A stretch of DNA of 29,746 bases, taken from contig JBIIJN010000025.1 in NCBI GenBank assembly GCA_044233745.1, positions 1 to 29,746 of the forward strand, written 5' to 3'. This document shows positions 16,419 through 25,853 of the stretch, one piece after another. Origin of the DNA: UBA6165 sp044233745. GTDB taxonomy: Bacteria > Bacteroidota > Bacteroidia > Flavobacteriales_D > Crocinitomicaceae. The position numbers and the translations under genes are program-made. Positions within the stretch are counted from its first letter, which is position 1. Every line of letters starts with the position of its first letter. The notes beneath the pieces were generated by a model. That model was not told the origin of the DNA and made no database searches. It worked only from the letters and a program-made list of their open reading frames with translations.

Positions 16419-18953
16419 TTAATCTTCTGTTGGTTCATTTTCAACAACTGTGCCATTTTCATTGTTCTCGTCGGTCTCATCAATTTCTTCATCTTCAGAG
16501 CGCGGTACTTTCGCAATGGCTGCAATTGTTTCTTTTCCTTTCAAATTGATCAGTCTCACACCTTGAGCAGCTCTTCCCATCACGCGAATTTCATCTACGT
16601 GCATGCGAATAATCACCCCATTTTCTGTGATAATCATCAAATCGTCTTCATCAGTAACTGATTTTATGGAACAAAGTGGACCAGTTTTATCAGTGATATT
16701 AATGGTTTTCACCCCTTTACCACCACGGTTCGTGATGCGGTAAACCGGTTCACCATCCTCTGGGTCGTTCAAATAAGAACGTTTGCCATAACCGTGGTCT
16801 GATACCACCAAAATTGTCTCAGTTGATGGATCATTGATGCAAATCATACCCACCACTTCATCTGAATCGGCCATGTTTACACCGCGAACACCTGATGCTG
16901 TTCTACCCATTGGACGCACAGTTGATTCATTGAATCGAATTGCACGACCTGATTTAACAGCCAACACAATTTCATTGGTTCCATTGGTCAATTTTGCTTC
17001 CAATAGTTCATCGTCTTCACGAATATTGATGGCATTGATACCGTTGGTGCGTGGACGAGAATAGGCTTCAAGCGATGTTTTCTTTATAATACCTTTTTTC
17101 GTACACATAATAATGTAGTTGTTGTTCACATATTCTGTGTCGCGCAGGTCATTCACGTTGATATATGCTTTCACCTTATCATCTTGCTCGATATTCAATA
17201 AGTTTTGAATAGCGCGGCCTTTCGACGTTTTGTTGCCTTCTGGAATTTCGTAAACACGCATCCAGAAACATTTTCCTTTTTCTGTGAAAATCAACAAATA
17301 ATTGTGATTGGTTGCCACAAATAAGTGCTCCAAGAAATCTTTATCTCGTGTTGCAGAGCCTCTTGACCCTACTCCACCTCTATTTTGAACCTTGTATTCC
17401 GCCAAATTGGTACGCTTGATGTAGCCCGCGTGAGAAATTGTAACCACCACTTCATCATCGGCGATCAAATCTTCGATACGCATTTCGCTCGCCGAATATT
17501 CGATTAAAGAGCGACGCTCGTCACCATATTTATCTTTGACGTACTGCAACTCATCTTTAATGATTTCCATTCTGCGTTCAACGCGCGCTAAAATATCCTG
17601 CAAATCTTTGATGAGTTCCATCAATTCAGCATATTCCGTGCGCAATTTGTCTTGCTCCAGTCCAGTCAATTGACGCAAACGCATCTCAACAATGGCACGC
17701 GATTGCAAGTCTGAAAGAGCAAAGCGAGTCATCAAATTTTCTCTTGCTTCTTCAGGTGAATTAGACGCGCGAATAATCTTGATCACCTCATCAATATTAT
17801 CTGATGCAATGATTAAGCCTTCTAAAATATGTGCTCTTTCCTCAGCTTTGCGCAATTCATACTGCGTTCTGCGAATCACAACCTCATGTCGGAATTCAAC
17901 AAAATGACGAATCAAATCTTTGAGATTCAACATTTGCGGACGGCCTTCAACAAGTGCAATGTTGTTTACCGAAAATGAAGTCTGTAGCTGCGTAAATTTG
18001 TAGAGTTTATTTAAAACTACGTTTGGAATAGCGTCTCGACGTAATTCATAAACGATACGCATACCTGTTCTATCCGACTCATCTCTTATGTCAGAAATGC
18101 CTTCAATCTTCTTATCGTTGACTAATTCAGCAGTTTTTTTAATCATTTCTGCTTTGTTGACTTGATAAGGAATCTCAGTCACAATAATGGCCTCTCTGCC
18201 ATCCACTTCCTCAATATTGGCTTTGGCACGAATAACAATTCTTCCGCGCCCTGTTTCGAAAGCATCTTTTACGCCTTCATAACCATATATAATACCTCCC
18301 GTAGGAAAATCTGGTGCCTTTACATATTGCATCAAACCCGCGATATCGATATCACGGTTGTCAATAAACGCAATCGTAGCGTCAACAACTTCTGTCAAAT
18401 TGTGAGGTGCCATATTGGTGGCCATACCAACAGCAATACCAGAAGCGCCATTCACAAGAAGATTAGGAATTTTGGTAGGCAATACAGATGGTTCGGTCAA
18501 AGATTCATCAAAATTCGGTCTAAAATCAACCGTTTCTTTGTCTAAATCAGATAACATCTCTTCTGCCACTTTTTTCAAACGTGCTTCTGTGTATCGCATT
18601 GCAGCTGGACTATCGCCATCTACCGAGCCAAAGTTACCTTGACCGTCCACCAAAGGATAGCGCAATGACCATTCTTGGGCCATACGCACCATGGTATCGT
18701 AAACTGAAGAGTCGCCGTGTGGATGATACTTACCTAAAACTTCACCAACAATACGTGCTGATTTCTTGTGAGGTCGATTCGAATAAACGCCCAAATCCTG
18801 CATACCATATAATACACGTCTGTGTACTGGTTTAAACCCATCTCTCACATCGGGCAATGCTCTTGAAACAATAACCGACATCGAATAATCGATGTAGGCT
18901 GATTTCATTTCATCTTCAATGTTTATTTGAATGATTTTTTCTCCATCCGCCAT
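16419..18953 (-). CDS. gyrA: DNA gyrase subunit A
   Basis: An 844-residue GyrA, the breakage-reunion subunit that with GyrB introduces negative supercoils. The start is the ATG at 18953 (MADGEKIIQINIEDEMKSAY), preferred over a TTG three codons earlier. The winged-helix and tower domains carry the active-site Tyr121 in MRYTEARL. The quinolone-determining segment reads HPHGDSSVYD, with Ser82 and Asp86 at the positions equivalent to E. coli Ser83 and Asp87, so no classical resistance change is present. The C-terminal domain has six beta-pinwheel-like blades; the GyrA box appears as QNRGGVGSRG, a variant of the canonical QRRGGKG. The tail is very acidic. Transcribed first in a gyrA-TPR-yceI unit, divergent from clpC. 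Confidence 0.98.
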   Translation of the reverse strand: MADGEKIIQINIEDEMKSAYIDYSMSVIVSRALPDVRDGFKPVHRRVLYGMQDLGVYSNRPHKKSARIVGEVLGKYHPHGDSSVYDTMVRMAQEWSLRYPLVDGQGNFGSVDGDSPAAMRYTEARLKKVAEEMLSDLDKETVDFRPNFDESLTEPSVLPTKIPNLLVNGASGIAVGMATNMAPHNLTEVVDATIAFIDNRDIDIAGLMQYVKAPDFPTGGIIYGYEGVKDAFETGRGRIVIRAKANIEEVDGREAIIVTEIPYQVNKAEMIKKTAELVNDKKIEGISDIRDESDRTGMRIVYELRRDAIPNVVLNKLYKFTQLQTSFSVNNIALVEGRPQMLNLKDLIRHFVEFRHEVVIRRTQYELRKAEERAHILEGLIIASDNIDEVIKIIRASNSPEEARENLMTRFALSDLQSRAIVEMRLRQLTGLEQDKLRTEYAELMELIKDLQDILARVERRMEIIKDELQYVKDKYGDERRSLIEYSASEMRIEDLIADDEVVVTISHAGYIKRTNLAEYKVQNRGGVGSRGSATRDKDFLEHLFVATNHNYLLIFTEKGKCFWMRVYEIPEGNKTSKGRAIQNLLNIEQDDKVKAYINVNDLRDTEYVNNNYIIMCTKKGIIKKTSLEAYSRPRTNGINAINIREDDELLEAKLTNGTNEIVLAVKSGRAIRFNESTVRPMGRTASGVRGVNMADSDEVVGMICINDPSTETILVVSDHGYGKRSYLNDPEDGEPVYRITNRGGKGVKTINITDKTGPLCSIKSVTDEDDLMIITENGVIIRMHVDEIRVMGRAAQGVRLINLKGKETIAAIAKVPRSEDEEIDETDENNENGTVVENEPTED

Positions 18954-19122
18954 ATTTGACAATTTAAGTAATAACTAGTGTTAATGTTGTAAAAAAATTA
19001 GCTTACGAAATTACAAAGAAGAACTGCGTGGCAAACGCGCGAAATGATTTTTTATAAACAATTCCCAAGTACCAATGTTGAAAAAACTTAAGTGGATTGA
19101 TATGCTTAGGTATAAAAACAAC

Positions 19123-19130
19123 TATTTTTG
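19123..19130 (+). promoter_or_regulatory. Candidate Bacteroidota -7 promoter element for clpC
   Basis: TATTTTTG matches the Bacteroidota -7 consensus TAnnTTTG exactly and lies 37 nt before the clpC ATG in the 214-bp divergent gyrA-clpC spacer. The -33 TTTG element is not clean (an ATTG at 19096-19099), so this rests on the -7 element and position only. Confidence 0.5.
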
Positions 19131-19167
19131 TTCCTGCATGTTTTTACACAACAAACGAAACAATTAA

Positions 19168-21699
19168 ATGGAAGCAAAATTTTCACCCCGGGTCAAAGAC
19201 GTTATCGCATTCAGTAGAGAGGAAGCCTTGAGAATGGGCAATGATTTTATTGGTGTTGAACATCTCATGTTGGGCATGATTCGCGAAGGCGAAGGTTCTG
19301 CCATTCAAATCCTAAACAATTTTGGTGTGGACGTGGTTGGTTTGCGCTTGGAACTTGAAAAAGGTTTGCTTAGAAACGTTAAATCCAGCATTTCCAATCC
19401 AGCCAATATTCCACTGGTAAAACAAGCAGAAAGAACTCTGAAAATCACATACTTAGAAGCAAAACTCTTCAAAAGTTCTGTGATTGGGACTGCCCACCTT
19501 TTGCTATCTATTCTCAAAGATGAAAACAATGTGGTTTGCAGATTATTAAACAAGTATGGCATTATTTATGACAATGTAAAAGAAGAATTAAACAACATGT
19601 TAGAAGACGGAAAAATACCACGCTCAGAATACCCAACAGGAGGTTCAGGCGAAGAAGAACAAGGCTCTTACGGGGCACAGAAGAAAAGTGGCGCAGGCGA
19701 TACAAAATCAAAAACTCCTGTTTTGGACAATTTTGGCAGAGATTTGACCAAAATGGCAGAAATGGGCAAATTGGACCCCATTGTAGGTCGTGAAAAAGAA
19801 ATTGAGCGCGTAAGTCAAATTTTATCGCGCAGAAAGAAAAATAATCCAATTTTGATTGGTGAACCCGGTGTTGGAAAGTCAGCAATTGCCGAAGGTTTAG
19901 CGCTGCGCATTGTTCAACGAAAAGTTTCTCGTGTTTTATTCAACAAGCGCGTTGTTTCTCTTGATTTGGCGTCCTTGGTGGCTGGCACAAAATACCGCGG
20001 ACAATTTGAAGAACGCATGAAGGCTGTGATGGCAGAAATTGAAAAATCGCCAGACATCATTCTTTTCATCGATGAAATTCACACCATAATTGGCGCAGGA
20101 GGTGCAAGTGGTTCCTTAGATGCATCCAATATGTTTAAGCCGGCCTTGGCAAGAGGTGAGCTGCAAGCAATTGGTGCAACAACTTTGGATGAATACCGTC
20201 AATACATTGAAAAAGATGGCGCTTTAGAACGTCGCTTTCAGAAGGTGATTATTGAACCAACCACAGCCGAAGAAACGATTATTATCTTGAATAACATCAA
20301 GGACCGCTATGAGGAACACCACAATGTGACTTATACACCAGAAGCCATCGAACTTTGCGTAAAATTAACTGACCGCTATATTTCTGACCGTCATCTTCCA
20401 GATAAGGCCATTGATGCCTTGGATGAAGTAGGTTCGCGTGTACACCTGACCAATATCGTTGTGCCACAAGAGATTCTTGACATTGAGGCTGATATTGAAA
20501 AGATTAAAGACGAAAAAAATAACGTCATCAAATCTCAGCAATATGAAAAAGCTGCAGAGTTGAGAGATACTGAGCGTCAGCTTTTAGAGCGTTTGGATGC
20601 AGCCAAAACCAAATGGGAGGAGGATACCAAAAAAGAACGCATCACTGTAACCGTTGAACACGTGGCTGAGGTTGTCTCTATGATGACAGGAATTCCACTG
20701 CAGCGTGTGGCTCAATCAGAAAGTGGCAAATTGGTGGACATGAGCGAAAACCTCCACAAAAAGGTGATTGGTCAAGACGAAGCCGTGTTGAAGGTGGTGC
20801 GCGCTATTCAAAGAAATCGAGCTGGATTAAAAGACCCCAACAAGCCGATTGGCTCATTTTTCTTTCTCGGACCCACAGGTGTTGGTAAAACACAGTTGGC
20901 AAAAGAATTGTCTAAATATCTTTTTGACACTGAAGATGCACTGATTCGCATTGACATGTCTGAATACATGGAGAAATTCTCAATTTCTAGATTGGTTGGA
21001 GCGCCTCCGGGTTATGTAGGCTATGAGGAAGGTGGTCAATTGACAGAAAAAGTGCGTCGCAAGCCCTATTCTATCATCTTATTGGATGAAATTGAAAAAG
21101 CGCATCCTGATGTTTTCAATCTCCTACTTCAAGTGTTGGATGATGGACACATGACTGATGGATTAGGCAGAAAAGTGGATTTCAAAAACACCATTTTGAT
21201 TATGACATCGAATATTGGCGCCCGTCAATTGCAAGACTTTGGAACAGGTGTTGGTTTCGGAACGGCAGCCAAACAAGTTCAAGAAGAAGACGCTCAAAAA
21301 GCGGTGATTCAAAATGCTTTGAGAAAAGCTTTTTCTCCAGAATTTTTGAATCGTGTGGATGACATGATTTTGTTCAAATCATTGGGCAGAGACGATATCC
21401 ACAAAATTATCGATTTGGAATTGAACAAGTTATACGGTCGTATTAACAATTTGGGTTACCAAATTGCCATGTCAGACGATGCCAAGGACTTTATTGTGGA
21501 AAAAGGCTACGATGAAAAATTTGGTGCTCGACCGTTGAAAAGAGCCATTCAGAAATACATCGAAGATCCACTCGCAGAAGAAATCATCAAATCCAACTTG
21601 TCCGAAGGTGATAGCATTAAAATCTCACTAAACGATGAGCTGAAGGAACTGAAAATTGATATTTCAAAACCCGAAGGAACGAAAACAAAAAGTAAATAA
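19168..21699 (+). CDS. clpC: ATP-dependent Clp protease ATPase subunit ClpC
   Basis: An 843-residue HSP100 unfoldase that feeds proteins into ClpP. Order of parts: two Clp-N repeats (residues 1-145), a linker, AAA domain 1 with Walker A GEPGVGKS at about residue 231 and Walker B LFIDEIH, a UVR motif region around 445-480 (NVIKSQQYEKAAELRDTE) that separates ClpC from ClpA, AAA domain 2 with Walker A GPTGVGKT at 568, and the D2-small domain. A VGF loop (GTGVGFGT) corresponds to the ClpP-contacting IGF/VGF loop, so it should work with ClpP. No mcsA/ctsR neighbours, as expected outside Firmicutes. It is followed directly by a terminator. Confidence 0.96.
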   Translation: MEAKFSPRVKDVIAFSREEALRMGNDFIGVEHLMLGMIREGEGSAIQILNNFGVDVVGLRLELEKGLLRNVKSSISNPANIPLVKQAERTLKITYLEAKLFKSSVIGTAHLLLSILKDENNVVCRLLNKYGIIYDNVKEELNNMLEDGKIPRSEYPTGGSGEEEQGSYGAQKKSGAGDTKSKTPVLDNFGRDLTKMAEMGKLDPIVGREKEIERVSQILSRRKKNNPILIGEPGVGKSAIAEGLALRIVQRKVSRVLFNKRVVSLDLASLVAGTKYRGQFEERMKAVMAEIEKSPDIILFIDEIHTIIGAGGASGSLDASNMFKPALARGELQAIGATTLDEYRQYIEKDGALERRFQKVIIEPTTAEETIIILNNIKDRYEEHHNVTYTPEAIELCVKLTDRYISDRHLPDKAIDALDEVGSRVHLTNIVVPQEILDIEADIEKIKDEKNNVIKSQQYEKAAELRDTERQLLERLDAAKTKWEEDTKKERITVTVEHVAEVVSMMTGIPLQRVAQSESGKLVDMSENLHKKVIGQDEAVLKVVRAIQRNRAGLKDPNKPIGSFFFLGPTGVGKTQLAKELSKYLFDTEDALIRIDMSEYMEKFSISRLVGAPPGYVGYEEGGQLTEKVRRKPYSIILLDEIEKAHPDVFNLLLQVLDDGHMTDGLGRKVDFKNTILIMTSNIGARQLQDFGTGVGFGTAAKQVQEEDAQKAVIQNALRKAFSPEFLNRVDDMILFKSLGRDDIHKIIDLELNKLYGRINNLGYQIAMSDDAKDFIVEKGYDEKFGARPLKRAIQKYIEDPLAEEIIKSNLSEGDSIKISLNDELKELKIDISKPEGTKTKSK

Positions 21700-21701
21700 T
21701 G

Positions 21702-21734
21702 AAAAAACTCCCGCTGATGTGGGAGTTTTTTTTT
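21702..21734. terminator. Bidirectional intrinsic terminator between clpC and the Lpt permease
   Basis: AAAAAACTCCC (21702-21712) pairs perfectly with GGGAGTTTTTT (21721-21731) around an 8-nt loop, followed by more T. Since the left side is A-rich, the minus strand also ends in a T-run, so it can stop clpC (+) and the convergent lptF/G-tgt unit (-). Confidence 0.92.
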
Positions 21735-21826
21735 AATTTGAAATTAGATGATACATGGTTTCTGGGGCATGCATTTTTCATTATCGAAAAACAACGTAAA
21801 CAAGATAGACTGACTTGTTTATTCAT

Positions 21827-22900
21827 CTACCTCCTCGACCATCGATACAGCCCCAATGCAAATACCCCAAACAAGATATTCGGCAACCAGGAAGCCAAGA
21901 ATGTAGGAAAACCAACATTTATAGCAGCAACAGATGTAACCTGCATCGAAAAAATATAGACAAATACAAAAGCCAAACCGATGGCCAGATGCACACCTAT
22001 TCCGCCTCGCGATTTTCTACTTGACACTGAAAAACCGATGAGTGTAAGCACAAATGCCGCAAATGGATAACTGGTGCGTTGGTGCATTTTCAATTCATGA
22101 GCGGCAACCGCAACCGTACCTTTGGTTCTTTCTCTTGCTATAAATTCTCGAATTTTATTGTAATCCATGGTTTCGACAATATTATCGCGGTAAGCTAAAT
22201 CTTCAATAACAAAAGAAAATGTCGTGTCAATAGAATCGCCGTGGGTAATCTGATCGTTGAGTTCACCAACGTTTCGAATCAAGTAATTTTCTAAACGCCA
22301 TTTGTTTTCACCTTGGTTGTAAGCGCGGGTTGCAGAAACGTATTTCTCTATTTTGCCTTGATCGTCACGAAGAGTCATACCAAAAGCTTCCAAAAAGCCA
22401 TCATCCGAATTGTAGAAACGGAAAAAAATGGTTTCGTTGTCATTCAAATCAGCATAGTAATTGCTCACAACCATGCGAATTCTGTAATATTCTTCTTCAA
22501 ATTCGAGACGCTTTTTATTGGCATCAGGCAACACAAAATGATTCATTACCAAGGAAATCAAAACGATGAATGATGTCGCAATCATATAAGGTCTAAGTAA
22601 GCGACTTCTTGGCTTACCACTGTTCAACATGGGTATGATTTCTGAGTTTTGAGCCAATTTTGAAGTAAACCAAATCACTGAAATGAATAAAATCAGCGAT
22701 GAAAACATATTCGCATAATAGAACACAAAATTCAGATAATAATCGCGGAAAATCGCGGATAGAGGTGCTTTGCGTTCGATGAATTCTTGCAATCGCTCAG
22801 ACAAGTCAAAAATAACAGAAATCACCATCACAACGAGAATCATAAACACAAAAGTGCTTAAGAACTTGCGGATGATATATCTATCGAGAATTTTGAACAT
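21827..22900 (-). CDS. LptF/LptG-family permease (lipopolysaccharide export)
   Basis: A 357-residue inner-membrane protein of the YjgP/YjgQ family, a transmembrane part of the LptB2FG ABC transporter that extracts LPS and passes it to the periplasmic bridge. The N-terminus KILDRYIIRKFLSTFVFMIL and the block NMFSSLILFISVIWFTSKLA, followed by NSEIIPMLNSG, are characteristic. Three helices lie before residue 130, a periplasmic beta-jellyroll domain of about 140 residues follows, and three helices close the protein (FAAFVLTLIGFSVSSRKSRG onward). LptF and LptG cannot be told apart safely here. Its ATG overlaps the tgt stop by one base (TGATG), so translation is likely coupled. Confidence 0.93.
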   Translation of the reverse strand: MFKILDRYIIRKFLSTFVFMILVVMVISVIFDLSERLQEFIERKAPLSAIFRDYYLNFVFYYANMFSSLILFISVIWFTSKLAQNSEIIPMLNSGKPRSRLLRPYMIATSFIVLISLVMNHFVLPDANKKRLEFEEEYYRIRMVVSNYYADLNDNETIFFRFYNSDDGFLEAFGMTLRDDQGKIEKYVSATRAYNQGENKWRLENYLIRNVGELNDQITHGDSIDTTFSFVIEDLAYRDNIVETMDYNKIREFIARERTKGTVAVAAHELKMHQRTSYPFAAFVLTLIGFSVSSRKSRGGIGVHLAIGLAFVFVYIFSMQVTSVAAINVGFPTFLASWLPNILFGVFALGLYRWSRR

Positions 22901-24030
22901 CAGAGTCTGGCAGATAATTTAGGTATCATGATGTCTTTCCAGGCAACAAAATCACCTTGTAAAATGTGTTCACGAGCCTCTGCCATTAACGCCAAATAAA
23001 AGGCCAAATTGTGGAGTGTTGCAATTTGAATGGCTAGATTTTCCTTAGCGACCAAGAGGTGACGTAAATAGGCTTTTGAATAAAAAGAATCCACGTAGGA
23101 GGTACCTTCTGGGTCGATAGCTGAGAAATCGGTGGCCCATTTTTTATTTCTGATGTTGATAATGCCATTTCTCGTAAAAAGCATCCCATGGCGGGCATTT
23201 CTGGAAGGCATCACACAATCGAACATATCAATACCCAAGGCTATACACTCTAGCAAATTTACTGGAGTTCCAACCCCCATTAAATAGCGCGGTTTGTCGG
23301 CAGGGAGAATATCAGTAACCAAATTGGTCATGCTATACAAGTCTTCATCAGGTTCTCCAACAGACAATCCTCCGATGGCATTTCCTGAAGCGCCAGCATT
23401 GGCAATGTATTCAGCCGACATTTTTCTCAATTCGGGATACACACTGCCTTGCACAATAGGGAACAGCGTTTGGTTGTAGCCATATTTCCCATCGCTTTGG
23501 TTAATTTGCGAAATACATCTGTCCAACCACCTGTGGGTCATGTGCATGGATTTTTCGGCATATTTTCTATCGCAGGGATACGGCGTACATTCATCAAAAG
23601 CCATGATGATATCTGCTCCAATAACACGCTGAATATCAATGGCGCGCTCGGGAGTAAAAAAATGATAAGTGCCATCAATATGCGATTGAAACTTAACCCC
23701 TTCTTCAGTGATTTTTCGTGAATTGGCCAAAGAGTAAACTTGATAACCTCCACTATCAGTCAATAAAGGCTTATCCCATCCGTTAAATTTATGCAAACCT
23801 CCTGCCTGTTCAATCACTTCTAATCCAGGACGTAAAAACAAATGATAGGTATTGCCGAGAATAATCTGCGCTTTAACATCATCCTTTAATTCATGTTGAT
23901 GAACACCTTTCACGGTACCTGCTGTGCCAACGGGCATAAAAATGGGCGTTTGAATTGTCCCATGGTCGGTGTAAATCTGTCCTGCTCGTGCTTTGGATTT
24001 GGTGTCGGTGGCTTGTAAGTCGAAACGCAT
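22900..24030 (-). CDS. tgt: Queuine/preQ1 tRNA-guanine transglycosylase
   Basis: A 376-residue Tgt that exchanges guanine-34 for preQ1 in tRNAs with GUN anticodons. I start at the ATG at 24030 (MRFDLQATDTKSKARAGQIY), the normal N-terminus; a longer reading reaches into the divergent gene. Catalytic residues are visible: Asp92 in LTDSGGYQVYS and the nucleophile Asp271 in MFDCVMPSRNARHG. The canonical C-terminal zinc site (CxCxxC plus His) is changed: DPECDCYTC of E. coli aligns with DPEGTSYVD here, so all three Cys are absent while His340 (TLHN) remains. It precedes the Lpt permease with a 1-nt overlap; a -7 element TATCTTTG lies upstream at 24063-24070. Confidence 0.96.
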   Translation of the reverse strand: MRFDLQATDTKSKARAGQIYTDHGTIQTPIFMPVGTAGTVKGVHQHELKDDVKAQIILGNTYHLFLRPGLEVIEQAGGLHKFNGWDKPLLTDSGGYQVYSLANSRKITEEGVKFQSHIDGTYHFFTPERAIDIQRVIGADIIMAFDECTPYPCDRKYAEKSMHMTHRWLDRCISQINQSDGKYGYNQTLFPIVQGSVYPELRKMSAEYIANAGASGNAIGGLSVGEPDEDLYSMTNLVTDILPADKPRYLMGVGTPVNLLECIALGIDMFDCVMPSRNARHGMLFTRNGIINIRNKKWATDFSAIDPEGTSYVDSFYSKAYLRHLLVAKENLAIQIATLHNLAFYLALMAEAREHILQGDFVAWKDIMIPKLSARL

Positions 24031-24062
24031 AATAAAAACGCAATGTTGATAAAAATATGGCA

Positions 24063-24070
24063 CAAAGATA
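24063..24070 (-). promoter_or_regulatory. Candidate -7 promoter element for tgt-lpt
   Basis: On the minus strand this reads TATCTTTG, an exact match to TAnnTTTG, 33-40 nt before the tgt ATG. A clean -33 TTTG at the usual spacing was not found, so confidence is moderate. Confidence 0.45.
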
Positions 24071-24120
24071 CATCTATTCGCATGAGTGCGGCATCTTTGC
24101 ATCAAACTTCATTACGTTTC

Positions 24121-25257
24121 ATGACGCTCCAATTTCCTTCATTAGATTTCAGTCCGCTGAGCTTGGTATTCCTATTCTTTCTAGGATCGAGCGCTTTTGT
24201 TTTGCTCTACTCATTGATTTTTTGGTGGCGTTTTGTGTTTTTCAAGTCAAAAAGTCAGCTTTCACCTGATTACCCAAGTGTTTCAATCATTATTGCCGCT
24301 AGAAATGAGGAGGATAATTTGTATAACAATTTAGAACATATTTTAACACAAGACTACCCCATTTTTGAAGTAATTGTGGTGAATCATCAATCTAGCGACG
24401 ATACGAAGCATATATTGGGAGCACTTCAAAAACAATATCCACAACTAAAAGTCATTGAAATTGAGCGAAATAAACATCTTAAAATAGGTAAAAAACTACC
24501 CATTACCTTAGGCATCAAAGGTGCAAAACATGGTCATTTGCTTTTCACCGATGCAGACTGTAGACCCGCTAGCAATCAATGGATACGCAGCATGGCTCAA
24601 AACTTCTCAGACAAAAAAGAATTGATTTTGGGCTTTGGACCCTATTCCAAAACAAAAGGATTACTTAACGCCTTGATCAGATTTGATACGATTCAGATTG
24701 CAATCAACTACTTTTCTTTTGCGCTCAACGGGGTGGCCTATATGGGCGTTGGCAGAAATATGGCATACAAGAAATCTGTTTTTGAAGCCGTTGGTGGATT
24801 CAAATCACATTATGGCATTTCTTCAGGAGATGATGACTTGTTTATCAGAGATGCAGCCAATTCAAAAAACACGGCCATCTGTATTCAACCGCAAACACAT
24901 TGTATATCTGAAAGTAAGAAAACTTGGGCCGATTGGTTTAAGCAAAAGCAGAGACACTACTCTACTTCGGGTCATTATAAAGTTATCACCAAGCTGCTGT
25001 TAGGTATTTTACCACTTATGTTGCTGGCGCAGCTCTTTTCCTTTGTTATTTTGTTGTTGCATATTGAATATCTATTTTGGGTCTTGGTGATTTTTGGAGC
25101 GTGCCTCCTTTTTCGATGGGTAGCCCAAATCATAAATTTCAATAAGTTGGGAGCGGCTCGGTTATCGGTATTTTATCCTATACTCGAGTATGCTCACATT
25201 ATAATTACTGCGTTGATGTATTATTCACGAGGATATAGCGATAACAAATGGAGTTGA
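24121..25257 (+). CDS. Family 2 glycosyltransferase, membrane-anchored
   Basis: A 378-residue processive-type GT2. I chose the ATG at 24121, since earlier in-frame starts fall inside the divergent promoter region. An N-terminal helix (LSLVFLFFLGSSAFVLLYSL) precedes the GT-A domain: PSVSIIIAARNEEDNL, VVNHQSSDDT, the metal-binding FTDADCRP, a GDDDLF acceptor-site motif, and a QxxRH-type motif in KQKQRHYSTSGHY (a counterpart of QxxRW). Two or three helices follow (LLGILPLMLLAQLFSFVILL, then YLFWVLVIFGACLLF). It probably adds sugars from NDP-donors to a lipid or polysaccharide at the inner membrane; the donor is unknown. It overlaps the sigma-factor gene by 10 nt. Confidence 0.9.
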   Translation: MTLQFPSLDFSPLSLVFLFFLGSSAFVLLYSLIFWWRFVFFKSKSQLSPDYPSVSIIIAARNEEDNLYNNLEHILTQDYPIFEVIVVNHQSSDDTKHILGALQKQYPQLKVIEIERNKHLKIGKKLPITLGIKGAKHGHLLFTDADCRPASNQWIRSMAQNFSDKKELILGFGPYSKTKGLLNALIRFDTIQIAINYFSFALNGVAYMGVGRNMAYKKSVFEAVGGFKSHYGISSGDDDLFIRDAANSKNTAICIQPQTHCISESKKTWADWFKQKQRHYSTSGHYKVITKLLLGILPLMLLAQLFSFVILLLHIEYLFWVLVIFGACLLFRWVAQIINFNKLGAARLSVFYPILEYAHIIITALMYYSRGYSDNKWS

Positions 25258-25853
25258 ATTCAAATTTAACAGAAAAAGGTAAGATTGATTTACCCATAGT
25301 GGTTCGCGCACAATCGGGTGACCAAAGTGCTTTTAATGAGTTGATGAACAAATACAAGAATCCTGTAAAGTTCATGGTGCAGCGCATGATTAGCAATCCA
25401 GATGATGTTGAAGACGTTACCATGGACACCTTTGGAAAGGCATTCAGCAACATCACCACCTATGCGCCAGATTATGCTTTCAGCACATGGCTGTTTCGGA
25501 TTGCAACGAATCGCTGCATTGACCACATACGAAAAAAACGCATTTCAACACTTTCTTTGAGTCACACGTACACTTCAGATGATGGAGACTATGAAGGGTT
25601 GGATGTAGCATCTTCAACATTGTCACCAGAGGAAGAGACCATAAAAGAGCAAAAAAACATTTTGATGCGTGGTTTTGTACAAAAACTTAAACCCAATTAC
25701 CGGGTATTGGTTGAAATGCGTTATTTTGAGGAATTGTCGTACGAAGAAATTGCTGAGAAACTAGAACTTCCTTTAGGCACAGTAAAAGCTCAATTGTTTA
25801 GAGCCCGCGATTTTTTAGCGAATCACATCACCAAGAGCAACATCTCACTTTAG
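25248..25853 (+). CDS. ECF-type RNA polymerase sigma factor
   Basis: A 201-residue sigma-70 family factor with only regions 2 and 4. Region 2 covers about residues 20-95 (FNELMNKYKNPVKFMVQRMI, DVEDVTMDTFGKAF, FSTWLFRIATNRCIDHIRKK), then a variable linker, and region 4 spans about 140-195 (VLVEMRYFEELSYEEIAEKL, then GTVKAQLFRARDFL, the helix-turn-helix). No anti-sigma gene lies beside it, so its trigger is unknown. The start lies inside the 3' end of the glycosyltransferase gene (10-nt overlap), implying co-expression. Its stop overlaps the stop of the convergent 82-residue gene by 4 nt. Confidence 0.94.
   Translation: MELNSNLTEKGKIDLPIVVRAQSGDQSAFNELMNKYKNPVKFMVQRMISNPDDVEDVTMDTFGKAFSNITTYAPDYAFSTWLFRIATNRCIDHIRKKRISTLSLSHTYTSDDGDYEGLDVASSTLSPEEETIKEQKNILMRGFVQKLKPNYRVLVEMRYFEELSYEEIAEKLELPLGTVKAQLFRARDFLANHITKSNISL

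Noticed and set aside
16400..16525. Longer N-terminus for the TPR protein behind gyrA
   Set aside because: It overlaps the gyrA end in another frame, and the signal peptide begins only at 16399.
21699..21959. Short + reading frame after clpC
   Set aside because: It starts in the terminator and runs antisense to the end of the Lpt permease gene, with no family-like sequence.
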